Assembly (NCBI RefSeq): GCF_020099395.1
Contig: NZ_CP083590.1
Location: 5,394,001 to 5,458,000, forward strand
Direction of reading: 5' to 3'
Length of the DNA: 64,000 nucleotides
Source of the DNA: Streptomyces mobaraensis
GTDB taxonomy: Bacteria > Actinomycetota > Actinomycetes > Streptomycetales > Streptomycetaceae
The translations under genes and the position numbers were made by a program. Positions within the stretch are counted from its first letter, which is position 1. Each line of letters opens with the position of its first letter. The notes below the pieces were generated by a model. That model had not been told where the DNA came from. It saw nothing but the letters and a program-made list of their open reading frames with translations, and ran no database searches. Below, one piece after another: positions 15,828 to 24,316 of this stretch.

Positions 15828-17189
15828 ATGGATAAGCAGCAGGAGTTCGTGCTCCGCACCCTCGAGGAGCGCGACATCCGCTTTGTGCGGCTGTGGTTCA
15901 CCGATGTGCTCGGCTACCTGAAGTCGGTCGCCGTCGCCCCGGCGGAGCTTGAGCAGGCGTTCGACGAGGGCATCGGGTTCGACGGCTCCGCGATCGAGGG
16001 ATTCGCTCGGGTGTACGAATCCGACATGATCGCCAAGCCGGATCCGGGTACCTTCCAGATCCTCCCCTGGCGCGCCGAGGCCCCCGGCACCGCCCGGATG
16101 TTCTGCGACATCCTGATGCCGGACGGCTCCCCGTCGTACGCGGACCCCCGCTACGTCCTCAAGCGGATCCTCGCCAAGACCTCCGACCTCGGCTTCACCT
16201 TCTACACCCACCCCGAGATCGAGTTCTTCCTGCTCAAGGACAAGCCGGTGGACGGCACCCGCCCGGTGCCCGCCGACTCCTCCGGCTACTTCGACCACAC
16301 CCCGCAGAACGTGGGCATGGACTTCCGCCGCCAGGCCATCACCATGCTCGAATCCATGGGCATCTCGGTCGAGTTCAGCCACCACGAGGGCGCCCCCGGC
16401 CAGCAGGAGATCGACCTGCGCTACGCCGACGCGCTCTCCACGGCCGACAACATCATGACCTTCCGCCTGGTCATGAAGCAGGTGGCGCTGGAGCAGGGCG
16501 TGCACGCGACGTTCATGCCGAAGCCCTTCTCCGAGTACCCGGGCTCCGGCATGCACACCCACCTCTCCCTCTTCGAGGGCGACCGCAACGCCTTCCACGA
16601 GTCCGGCGCCGAGTACCAGCTCTCCAAGGTCGGCCGCTCCTTCATCGCCGGCCTCCTCCGGCACGCGGCCGAGACCTCCGCCGTCACCAACCAGTGGGTC
16701 AACTCGTACAAGCGCATCTGGGGCGGCTCCCAGCGCACCGCCGGCGCCGGCGGCGAGGCCCCCTCCTACATCTGCTGGGGCCACAACAACCGCTCCGCCC
16801 TCATCCGCGTCCCCATGTACAAGCCCGGCAAGACCGGCTCCACGCGCGTCGAGGTCCGCTCCATCGACTCCGGCGCCAACCCGTACCTGACGTACGCGGT
16901 CCTCCTGGCCGCCGGCCTCAAGGGCATCGAGGAAGGCTACGAACTCCCCGCCGGCGCCGACGACGACGTCTGGGCCCTCTCCGACGCCGAACGCCGCGCC
17001 ATGGGCATCGAACCCCTCCCGCAGAACCTCGGCGAGGCCATCGAGCTGATGGAGCGGAGCGAGCTCGTCGCGGAGACGCTCGGCGAGCACGTCTTCGACT
17101 TCTTCCTGCGCAACAAGAAGCAGGAGTGGGAGGAGTACCGGTCGGAGGTCACGGCGTTCGAGCTGCGGAAGATGCTGCCGGTGCTTTAG
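15828..17189 (+). CDS. glnA2: Glutamine synthetase-like GSI paralogue (GlnA2 type)
   Basis: 453 residues, a complete GSI fold. Metal and substrate residues are present: HPEIEFF (Glu130, Glu132), HHEGAPGQQEID (about 185-196), GSGMHTHLS (His243, His245), NRSALIRVP (Arg322, Arg327) and RVEVRSIDSGANPYL. The adenylylation tyrosine found in GlnA is absent; the corresponding region reads DDDVWALSDAERRA. This agrees with the GlnA2 group of Streptomyces, which I recall as a gamma-glutamylpolyamine synthetase rather than a true glutamine synthetase. ATG 15828 is preceded by GAGGATAGG. A strong hairpin follows at 17225-17264, then the CRISPR array. Confidence 0.9.
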   Translation: MDKQQEFVLRTLEERDIRFVRLWFTDVLGYLKSVAVAPAELEQAFDEGIGFDGSAIEGFARVYESDMIAKPDPGTFQILPWRAEAPGTARMFCDILMPDGSPSYADPRYVLKRILAKTSDLGFTFYTHPEIEFFLLKDKPVDGTRPVPADSSGYFDHTPQNVGMDFRRQAITMLESMGISVEFSHHEGAPGQQEIDLRYADALSTADNIMTFRLVMKQVALEQGVHATFMPKPFSEYPGSGMHTHLSLFEGDRNAFHESGAEYQLSKVGRSFIAGLLRHAAETSAVTNQWVNSYKRIWGGSQRTAGAGGEAPSYICWGHNNRSALIRVPMYKPGKTGSTRVEVRSIDSGANPYLTYAVLLAAGLKGIEEGYELPAGADDDVWALSDAERRAMGIEPLPQNLGEAIELMERSELVAETLGEHVFDFFLRNKKQEWEEYRSEVTAFELRKMLPVL

Positions 17190-17224
17190 CCCTGCGGGGC
17201 GGGCGGGGTCTCCTGCCTCAAGGG

Positions 17225-17264
17225 GCGCGGTGGGGCCCGCGGTTGTCGGCTGCGGGCCCCGCGC
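17225..17264 (+). terminator. Hairpin terminator after glnA2
   Basis: GC-rich inverted repeat: GCGCGGTGGGGCCCGC pairs with GCGGGCCCCGCGC across an 11-base loop, 36 bp after the stop. There is no U-run, as is usual for Streptomyces terminators. Confidence 0.7.
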
Positions 17265-17293
17265 TTTGGTTGTGGGCTGGGGTGGTGACGCCG

Positions 17294-17687
17294 GGGGTTC
17301 CTCCGCGTGTGCGGAGACCATTCCGGCGTGCCGGTGATGTCGCTCCAGGGGCGCGGGCCACCCCCGCGTGCGCGGGGACCATGCCTTGAGGCGGGCATGG
17401 GTGACCTTGTCGACCGGACCACCCCCGCGTGCGCGGGGACCATTTGGTGGAGACGCCCGAAGCCGACATCATCCTCGGACCACCCCCGCGTGCGCGGGGA
17501 CCATCGCCGCTCCTGTCGCTGCGGGCACTGTGGCCGGGGACCACCCCCGCGTGCGCGGGGACCATCCGAGATCAAGGTCAAGATGGGCGCCCCGTGGAGG
17601 ACCACCCCCGCGTGCGCGGGGACCATCCTCGGAAACGGGCCCGCCGGGGAAGCGAGTCCGGACCACCCCCGCGTGCGCGGGGAGCAT
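17294..17687 (-). CRISPR. Type I-E-like CRISPR array, 7 repeats and 6 spacers
   Basis: Seven 28-bp repeats at 17294, 17355, 17416, 17477, 17538, 17599 and 17660, an exact 61-bp period with 33-bp spacers. The repeat has the dyad CCCCGCG-CA-CGCGGGG and, on the minus strand, starts ATGGTCC and ends GTGGTCC, matching the type I-E (CRISPR-2) class common in Streptomyces. The leftmost repeat is degenerate (CTCCGCG-TG-TGCGGAG), as expected for the leader-distal end. The leader is therefore on the right (17688-17772), where a slightly AT-richer stretch lies. The leader-proximal repeat has one substitution. No cas gene occurs in the window, so the array depends on a system elsewhere or is inactive. 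Confidence 0.95.
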
Positions 17688-17772
17688 ACTTCGTGACCTG
17701 CATCATTCCTGGGGGGCGACGGCTTTTTCCTTTACTTCCTCAGGGCCGCTCCCCCCCCGGGTAGCCGTGGAG

Positions 17773-17979
17773 TCACCCGCCGGAAGCGAATCCCATGAAG
17801 GAGATCCACGCCCCCGCCGGGAACGCGACGGACGGTCCTTCCTCCTTCTTGGAGTCGCGCACGCGGACCACGCCGGGGGTCGCTGCCACCTCGACGCACG
17901 AGGGCTCGTTCGCGCCGCTGTGGCTGCTCTTTATCCATCCCGTCGCTGAACCGTTTTCAGCCGAGGCATTGAGTTTCAT
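17773..17979 (-). CDS. DUF397 protein
   Basis: 68 residues with the DUF397 signature WIKSSHSGANEPSCVEVA and RVRDSKKEEGP. Its ATG overlaps the stop of the upstream XRE gene by 4 bp. Streptomyces genomes hold many XRE (DUF5753)-DUF397 pairs resembling whiJ/abaA-type developmental switches, in which the small protein is thought to antagonise or modify its DNA-binding partner (family knowledge). This copy lies beside the CRISPR leader. Confidence 0.92.
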   Translation of the reverse strand: MKLNASAENGSATGWIKSSHSGANEPSCVEVAATPGVVRVRDSKKEEGPSVAFPAGAWISFMGFASGG

Positions 17980-18815
17980 GTCTCTCCCAGTACTTTCTCG
18001 ATGAAGGCAAGTGACTTCTGTGGGCTGAGAGCCTGAGCCCGGATGACTCCGTACAGCAGGTCAAGGGCCTGTACTTGCTTGTGGTCCGTGATCACATGAC
18101 TGAAGAGCTGCACCCCGCCGAGTCCGACCATCGTGCCGTCCATGAGCTTCAGCAGCCGGAACGGGCCGTCAAGGCCCGAGTTCTCCTCAAGCGCCAGGGG
18201 TAGAACCTGGAGCTCGACGTTCCGCAAGTGACCGGCCTCCACAAGGTGTTCGAGCTGTCGGCGCATCACCATTCTGCCCCCAAGGGGGCGGCGCAGCGCG
18301 GCCTCGCACATCACGTAGCTGAAGACCGGCTCGGCCGCTGAGGCGTCGACGATTTCCTGGCGGGCCATGCGCGCGGCGACGTACCGCTCGATCTCCGCCT
18401 CGCTGAACGGCGGCCGACAGCTGCCGAACACCGCCCGCGCGTAGGCCTCCGTCTGCAAGAGCCCGTCGATGACCGAGTTGTTGTACGAGCCCAGCTCGAC
18501 CGCCTCCCGCTCCAGCTTCGCGATGTCCCGGACCTTCTTCGGGTAGCGCGCCTCCGCCAGGTCCTTCCGCAGGGCGGCGAGCTTTCCGCCCGCCTCCAGG
18601 ACCTCGTCGGCCCGCTCCAGGTAGTCCGGCTGGGGGACGCGCAGGCCCCGCTCCACCTTGTAGACCAGATCCCTGCTGTAGCCGATGGCCGCCGCCAGCT
18701 CGGCCGCGTCCATCCCCGCCGCTTCCCGCCACAGCTTCAGCTGCCGTCCCACCGCGGCGACCAGCACCACGGAATCGTCCTCGGGGTCGAGCTCCCAGCC
18801 GTTCTTGTCACTCAT
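17976..18815 (-). CDS. XRE-family regulator with DUF5753 domain
   Basis: 279 residues. The N-terminal helix-turn-helix (QLKLWREAAGMDAAELAAAI, then GYSRDLVYKVERGLRVP, about residues 24-62) is followed by a DUF5753 domain (about 95-275) with the typical IDGLLQTEAYARAVF and MVMRRQLEHLVEAG. ATG 18815 gives the family's usual length. It forms a coupled pair with DUF397. Local GC is somewhat lower than the flanking glnA2 and glnE, consistent with an accessory insertion together with the CRISPR array (inference). Target genes are unknown. Confidence 0.93.
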   Translation of the reverse strand: MSDKNGWELDPEDDSVVLVAAVGRQLKLWREAAGMDAAELAAAIGYSRDLVYKVERGLRVPQPDYLERADEVLEAGGKLAALRKDLAEARYPKKVRDIAKLEREAVELGSYNNSVIDGLLQTEAYARAVFGSCRPPFSEAEIERYVAARMARQEIVDASAAEPVFSYVMCEAALRRPLGGRMVMRRQLEHLVEAGHLRNVELQVLPLALEENSGLDGPFRLLKLMDGTMVGLGGVQLFSHVITDHKQVQALDLLYGVIRAQALSPQKSLAFIEKVLGET

Positions 18816-18999
18816 CGCGTCCACCTCCGCGTAGCACTGGTCGGTCAGCGTGGCAGTCGCGGTCGCGGGCGGTGGGGGGAACGGGGGATTCCGCACCGAT
18901 CGGGGGGTGGGTGCCGTGCCCCGCGCGGACGGCCCTGTCGATACGCTGGAGACCGGGCCTTGACCGGGCATGGTCAGTCGGAGGCGATGGGGCGATGGG

Positions 19000-21900
19000 A
19001 TGACAGTGCCGGACGGGCGGCCCGAGAGCCGGCGCGGCAGTACGTACACCCGGCTGGTGCGGAGCGGGTTCGCGGATCCGGCCGCCGCCGAGCGGCTGCT
19101 GGACGACGCCGACGGGCTGGCGGCGCTCCGCGACGACCCCGTGTTCCTGGACGCGCTCGGCGCGACCGCCGACCCCGATCTCGCGCTGCTCGGACTGGTC
19201 CGGCTCGCCGAGTCACTGGAGGCGAAGCGCGGGTCGGCCGAACGGCAGGCGCTGCTCGACACCGTCGTCACCGCCAAGCCCCTGCGGGACCGGCTGCTCG
19301 GCGTGCTCGGCGCGTCCGAGGCGCTCGGGGACCACCTCGCGCGGCACCCCGGCGACTGGCACGCGCTCGTCACGTTCGAGCGCGCCGACCTGCACCCCGG
19401 CACCGAGGAGTTCGAACGGGCCCTCGCCGAGGGCGTGGAAGCGGGGCGGGAGGCCGGGCTGACGCCGTCCGACGCGCTGCGCGCCGCCTACCGCCGCTGC
19501 CTGCTCACCGTCGCCGCCCGGGACGTCACCGGCACCACCGACGTCGCCGAGACCGCCGCCGAACTCGCCGACCTGGCCACCGCCACCCTCCGCGCGGCCC
19601 TCGCCATCGCCTCCGACGAGCACCCCGATGACGCGGCGGCCTGCCGGCTCGCCGTCATCGGCATGGGCAAGTGCGGCGGCCACGAGCTCAACTACGTCTC
19701 GGACGTGGACGTCGTCTTCGTCGCCGAGCCGCGCGGCGACACCCCCGAGGGGACGGCGCTGCGGGCCGCCACCCGGCTCGCCTCCCGCATGATGCGGGTC
19801 TGCTCGGACATCACCCCCGAGGGCACCATCTGGCCCGTCGACGCCAACCTCCGCCCCGAGGGCCGCAACGGTCCCCTGGTGCGCACGCTCAGCAGCCATC
19901 TCGCGTACTACCAGCGGTGGGCGAAGACCTGGGAGTTCCAGGCGCTGCTCAAGGCGCGGCCGGTGGCCGGCGACCCCGCGCTCGGGCAGGAGTACGCGGA
20001 CGCCGTCTCGCCGCTCGTCTGGCAGGCCGCCGAGCGCGAGAACTTCGTCCCCGACGTGCAGCAGATGCGCCGCCGCGTCGTCGCCTCCATCCCCGCCGAC
20101 CGGCTCGACCGCGAACTCAAACTCGGGCCCGGGGGGCTGCGGGACGTCGAGTTCGCCGTCCAGCTGCTCCAGCTCGTCCACGGCCGCAGCGACGCCACGC
20201 TGCGCAGCGGCGGCACCCTCGACGCGCTGGCCGCGCTCGCCGCCGGCGGCTACGTGGGACGGGCCGACGCCGCCGCGCTGGACGCCGCCTACCGCTTCCT
20301 GCGCGCCATGGAACACCGCATCCAGCTGCACCGGCTGCGGCGTACGCACCTGGTGCCCGAGGGCGAGGCCGAACAGCGGCGCTTGGGCCGGTCGTTGGGT
20401 TTCCGGACGGAACCCGTCGCCGAACTGGGCAAGGAGTGGCGGCGGCACGCGCGTGAGGTGCGGCGGCTGCACGAGAAGCTGTTCTACCGGCCGCTGCTGG
20501 ACGCCGTCGCCCAGCTCGAACCGGGCGAGATCCGGCTCAGCCCCAAGGCCGCCGGCCAGCGCCTCGGCGCGCTCGGATACGCCGATCCCGCCGCCGCGCT
20601 CCGCCATCTGGAGGCGCTTGCCTCGGGAGTGACCCGGAAGGCGGCGATCCAGCGTACGCTGCTGCCCGTGCTGCTGGGCTGGTTCGCGGACTCCTCCGAC
20701 CCCGACGCGGGACTGCTCAACTTCCACAAGGTGTCGGACGCGTTGGGCAAGACGCCCTGGTACCTGCGGCTGCTGCGCGACGAGGGCGCCGCCGCGGAGA
20801 ACCTCGCCCGCGTCCTGTCCGCCGGGCGGCTCGCCCCCGACCTGCTGCTGCGCGCCCCCGAGGCGGTCGCCCTGCTCGGCGCCCCCGAAGGGCTGCGGCC
20901 GCGCGACCGCGAGGCGCTGGAACAGGAGACGCTGGCGGCCGTGGGCCGGGCCGAGGACGCGGAGAAGGCGATCGTCGCCGTGCGCGGGGTACGGCGGCGG
21001 GAGCTGTTCCGTACGGCCGCGGCCGACATCGTGGGTGCCTACGGACGCCCCGGCGCGCCCGCGCCGGAAGCCGGCGCCCGCGACCACGGCGCCCGCTGCG
21101 ACCTCGTCGGCCGGTCCGTCTCCGACCTCAACGCCGCCGCCCTGGCCGGCGCCCTGCGCGCCGCCGTCCGCGCGGAGTGGGGCGACACCCTGCCCACGCG
21201 GTTCGCCGTGATCGGCATGGGACGCTTCGGGGGACGCGAGCAGGGGTACGGGTCCGACGCGGACGTCCTGCTCGTGCACGAGCCCCGGGACGGCGTCGGC
21301 GACGAGGAGGCCGCGAAGGCCGCCTTCGCGGTCGCGAACGAGATGCGGCGGCTGCTGCAACTCCCGACGACCGATCCGCCGTTGCTCATCGACGCGGATC
21401 TGCGGCCGGAGGGGAAATCGGGGCCGCTGGTGCGCAGTCTCGCGTCCTATGCCGCCTACTACCGGCGGTGGTCGCTGGTCTGGGAGAGCCAGGCGCTGCT
21501 GCGGGCCGAACCGGTCGCCGGTGACGCCGAGCTCGGACGGCGGTTCGTGGAATTGATCGATCCGCTGCGGTATCCGGCGGAAGGACTGTCCGAGGACGCC
21601 GTTCGGGAGATCCGGCGGCTCAAGGCCCGGATGGAGACGGAACGGTTGCCTCGGGGCGCCGATCGGACCACGCACACCAAGCTGGGGCGTGGGGGGCTTT
21701 CCGATGTGGAGTGGACCATCCAGCTGTTGCAGATGCGGCACGGGCACGCGGAGCCGCGGCTGCGTACGACGCGTACACGCGAGGCCCTCGCGGCGGCGTG
21801 CGCGGCGGGGCTCCTGGACTCCGAGGAGACCCGCATTCTCGACGAGGCGTGGGTGCTCGCGACGTGCGTGCGGAATGCGGTGATGTTGGTGCGCGGGAGG

Positions 21901-22056
21901 CCCGGGGATACGTTTCCGGGTGATCCTCGGGAGTTGGCGGCGGTGGGACGGTATCTGGGGTACGAGCCGGGGCATGTCGGGGACATGCTCGACGATTACC
22001 GGCGGGTCACGCGGCGGGCTCGGGCGGTGGTCGAGGAGCGGTTTTATGGGGGGTAG
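19000..22056 (+). CDS. glnE: Glutamine synthetase adenylyltransferase/deadenylase
   Basis: About 1018 residues. It has two nucleotidyltransferase domains, each with the GxGxxGGxExxxxSDxD motif: GMGKCGGHELNYVSDVDVV near residue 221 (adenylyl-removing half) and GMGRFGGREQGYGSDADVLL near 740 (adenylylating half). Each is followed by a helical GlnE domain, with a linker between. The enzyme adds and removes AMP on the GlnA tyrosine; GlnA in this window carries it at residue 397. ATG 19000 (MTVPDGRPESRRG) is chosen over ATG 18970, which lacks an SD; GGAGG at 18980 is rather far upstream. The gene is monocistronic and ends just before a palindromic repeat. Confidence 0.95.
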   Translation: MTVPDGRPESRRGSTYTRLVRSGFADPAAAERLLDDADGLAALRDDPVFLDALGATADPDLALLGLVRLAESLEAKRGSAERQALLDTVVTAKPLRDRLLGVLGASEALGDHLARHPGDWHALVTFERADLHPGTEEFERALAEGVEAGREAGLTPSDALRAAYRRCLLTVAARDVTGTTDVAETAAELADLATATLRAALAIASDEHPDDAAACRLAVIGMGKCGGHELNYVSDVDVVFVAEPRGDTPEGTALRAATRLASRMMRVCSDITPEGTIWPVDANLRPEGRNGPLVRTLSSHLAYYQRWAKTWEFQALLKARPVAGDPALGQEYADAVSPLVWQAAERENFVPDVQQMRRRVVASIPADRLDRELKLGPGGLRDVEFAVQLLQLVHGRSDATLRSGGTLDALAALAAGGYVGRADAAALDAAYRFLRAMEHRIQLHRLRRTHLVPEGEAEQRRLGRSLGFRTEPVAELGKEWRRHAREVRRLHEKLFYRPLLDAVAQLEPGEIRLSPKAAGQRLGALGYADPAAALRHLEALASGVTRKAAIQRTLLPVLLGWFADSSDPDAGLLNFHKVSDALGKTPWYLRLLRDEGAAAENLARVLSAGRLAPDLLLRAPEAVALLGAPEGLRPRDREALEQETLAAVGRAEDAEKAIVAVRGVRRRELFRTAAADIVGAYGRPGAPAPEAGARDHGARCDLVGRSVSDLNAAALAGALRAAVRAEWGDTLPTRFAVIGMGRFGGREQGYGSDADVLLVHEPRDGVGDEEAAKAAFAVANEMRRLLQLPTTDPPLLIDADLRPEGKSGPLVRSLASYAAYYRRWSLVWESQALLRAEPVAGDAELGRRFVELIDPLRYPAEGLSEDAVREIRRLKARMETERLPRGADRTTHTKLGRGGLSDVEWTIQLLQMRHGHAEPRLRTTRTREALAAACAAGLLDSEETRILDEAWVLATCVRNAVMLVRGRPGDTFPGDPRELAAVGRYLGYEPGHVGDMLDDYRRVTRRARAVVEERFYGG

Positions 22057-22067
22057 GGAGTGTGTGC

Positions 22068-22245
22068 CCCGGTCCCTCCCCCAGAGGGGGCACCCCCATT
22101 CGCCGATTCCTAGGGCTGCGCCCCAGACCCCGCTGATCGCGGCTTCGCCGCTCGTCCTCAAACGCCGGACGGGCTGATATTCAGCCCGTCCGGCGTTTGA
22201 GGACAGCGCCCCCAGGGCGCTTCGGGGGTGCGGGGGCTTGCACCC
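22068..22245. repeat. Dispersed palindromic repeat element, copy A
   Basis: The 51-bp core at 22154-22204 is a near-perfect palindrome: GTCCTCAAACGCCGGACGGG, CTGATATTCAG at the centre, then the complement. The left flank (22068-22153) holds GGTCCCTCCCCCAGAGGGGG and GCTGCGCCCCAGACCCC, which reappear in opposite order and orientation to the right of copies B and D. It lies between glnE and the convergent PAP2 gene and probably acts as a bidirectional terminator. Confidence 0.85.
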
Positions 22246-23091
22246 TCACCGCGAAGCGGCCACCTGCCGCGCCAGCCGGTACGGAAACGCCCGGTACCAC
22301 GCGTACGACACCGCGAACCCGAACGCGAGGCACAGCAGCCCCCCGACGGCGTCCAGCCAGAAGTGGTTCGCCGTCGAGACGATGACGGCGAGTGTCGCCA
22401 CCGGATATAGAGCGCCCAGCACCCGCACCCACACCCACCGCGCCAACAGCGCGATGGTGACACCGCACCACACCGACCACCCGATGTGCATGGACGGCAT
22501 CGCCGCGTACTGGTTGGAGACGTCGGCGAGGTTGCCGGAGGCCATGGAGCCCCAGGTGTGGTGCTGGAGGACGGTGTCGACGAAGCCGGGGCCGTCGTCC
22601 ATGAGCCGTGGGGGTGCGAGCGGGTACAGGTAGTAGCCGAGGAGGGCGACGCCGGTGGTGGCGAAGAGGGCGAGGCGGGCGGCGCCGTAGCGGCCGGGGT
22701 GCCGGAGGTAGAGCCAGACGAGGACGCCGATGGTGAGGACGAAGTGGAGGGTGGCGTAGTAGTAGTTCATGCCGACGATGAGCCACGTCACCGAGTTCAC
22801 GGCCTTGTTGACGGTGTGCTCCACGGCGATGTGGAGCGTCTGCTCGGTGGACCAGATCCAGTCGGCGTTGCGCTGCGCGTCGGCCCGCTGTTCGGGAACG
22901 GCGTTGCGGACCAGGGAGTAGGTCCAGTAGCCGATGGCGATGAGCAGCACCTCGAACCACAGCCGCGGGCGGCGCGGCGTCCGCGGTCCGCGCCGCGACG
23001 GCCGGTCCGCGGGTGGCCTGTCCCCGCATTCCCCGTTGGGCGGCGGGGAGGCCGTGCGGCCTTCCAGGGTCCTTGCTGTCGCTTCACCCAT
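22246..23091 (-). CDS. PAP2-superfamily membrane protein (Aur1/inositolphosphotransferase-like)
   Basis: 281 residues with about six membrane helices. The phosphatase C2 and C3 motifs are recognisable as AAMPSMHIGWSVW and ANHFWLDAVGG, the form seen in Aur1/inositol phosphorylceramide synthase-like PAP2 proteins rather than classical PSGH phosphatases. The active site would face outside. It likely transfers or hydrolyses a lipid phosphate. The long polar N-terminus (residues 1-40, Arg/Pro-rich) is cytoplasmic. The start is ATG 23091. It is a single gene, convergent with glnE. Confidence 0.88.
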   Translation of the reverse strand: MGEATARTLEGRTASPPPNGECGDRPPADRPSRRGPRTPRRPRLWFEVLLIAIGYWTYSLVRNAVPEQRADAQRNADWIWSTEQTLHIAVEHTVNKAVNSVTWLIVGMNYYYATLHFVLTIGVLVWLYLRHPGRYGAARLALFATTGVALLGYYLYPLAPPRLMDDGPGFVDTVLQHHTWGSMASGNLADVSNQYAAMPSMHIGWSVWCGVTIALLARWVWVRVLGALYPVATLAVIVSTANHFWLDAVGGLLCLAFGFAVSYAWYRAFPYRLARQVAASR

Positions 23092-23133
23092 AGGCCCACA
23101 GTGTGCCAGAGTCCGCAGGAGCGCAGATCGACC

Positions 23134-24315
23134 TCAAGTCGGGTTTGGTGCGCTTTCGGCCGGGCGCGCGGACGTCGTACGGGCGCCCGGGACGCCGCTC
23201 CGCGCGGCCGGCGCCGAGGCCGTCGAACCGCGGACGACCAGCTCGGGCAGGAACACGAACTCGCTGTGCGGCGCGGGCGTCCCGCCGATCTCCTCCAGCA
23301 GGGCGCGCACCGCCGCCTGGCCCATGGGGCGCACGGGCTGGCGGATCGTGGTCAGTGGCGGGTCGGTGAAGGCGATCAGCGGGGAGTCGTCGAAGCCGAC
23401 GACGGAGACGTCGCGGGGGACCTCCAGGCCCGCCCTGCGGGCCGCGCGGACCGCGCCCAGGGCCATCATGTCGCTGGCGCACACCACGGCCGTACAGCCG
23501 CGTCCGAGGAGCGCGGCGGCGGCCGCCTGTCCACCCTCCAGGGTGAACAGGGAGTGCTCGATCCATTCCGCCGCGTCGTCCGGCGCCAGGCCGAGCTGGT
23601 CCTGCATGCCGCCGAGGAAGCCCTCGATCTTGCGCTGGACCGGCACGTACCGGTGCGGGCCCAGGGCCAGGCCGATCCTGCGGTGGCCGAGCTCCGCCAA
23701 ATGGGTGATGGCGAGGCGCATGGCGGCCCGGTCGTCGGGAGATACGAACGGCGCCCTGACGTGCGCCGAGAAGCCGTTGATCAGGACGAACGGGACGCCT
23801 TGCGCACGCAGCCGCTCGTAGCGCTGCATGTCGGCGGAGGTGTCGGCGTGCAGGCCGGAGACGAAGATGATCCCGGCGACCCCGCGCTCCACCAGCATCT
23901 CGGTCAGCTCGTCCTCGGTGGAGCCGCCGGGGGTCTGGGTGGCCAGCACGGGCGTGTAGCCCTGACGCGTCAGGGCCTGCCCTATCACCTGGGCGAAGGC
24001 CGGGAAGATGGGGTTCTCCAGCTCGGGCGTGATCAGCCCGACCAGGCCGGCGCTGCGCTGCCGCAGCCGCACCGGCCGTTCGTAGCCGAGGACGTCGAGT
24101 GCGGCCAGCACGGACTGGCGGGTGGAGGCGGCCACCCCCGGCTTGCCGTTGAGGACGCGGCTGACGGTTGCTTCGCTGACACCCGCCTGGGCTGCGATAT
24201 CGGCCAGCCGTGCGGTCACGGGAGGTGACTGTACCGGTCGCGTCCCGGACTTCCCACCGGGCGCCGTCCGGGGCTTCCCACCGGACGCCGTCCTGGGCTT
24301 TCCGTCGGACGCCAT
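23134..24315 (-). CDS. malR: LacI-family repressor of the maltose locus
   Basis: 393 residues. The LacI helix-turn-helix is at about 37-57 (RLADIAAQAGVSEATVSRVL, then NGKPG), followed by a periplasmic-binding-like sugar domain. ATG 24315 follows the aglA stop by a single base, implying coupled translation. It adds a 33-residue tail with a duplicated GGKPRTA motif before the usual LacI start (GTG 24219). Position at the end of malE-malF-malG-aglA makes a MalR-type maltose repressor likely. The CTTGCAA repeats upstream of malE and the amylase are the expected targets. The gene name rests on context. Confidence 0.82.
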   Translation of the reverse strand: MASDGKPRTASGGKPRTAPGGKSGTRPVQSPPVTARLADIAAQAGVSEATVSRVLNGKPGVAASTRQSVLAALDVLGYERPVRLRQRSAGLVGLITPELENPIFPAFAQVIGQALTRQGYTPVLATQTPGGSTEDELTEMLVERGVAGIIFVSGLHADTSADMQRYERLRAQGVPFVLINGFSAHVRAPFVSPDDRAAMRLAITHLAELGHRRIGLALGPHRYVPVQRKIEGFLGGMQDQLGLAPDDAAEWIEHSLFTLEGGQAAAAALLGRGCTAVVCASDMMALGAVRAARRAGLEVPRDVSVVGFDDSPLIAFTDPPLTTIRQPVRPMGQAAVRALLEEIGGTPAPHSEFVFLPELVVRGSTASAPAARSGVPGARTTSARPAESAPNPT

Positions 24316-24316
24316 C

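Noticed and set aside
17307..17949. Several frames through the CRISPR region
   Set aside because: They repeat RTTPACAGT or DHPRVRGDH because they translate the CRISPR repeats; not genes.
19213..22161. Minus-strand open frame of 982 codons opposite glnE
   Set aside because: Antisense shadow of glnE; residue composition is non-protein-like and GlnE motifs are in the plus frame.
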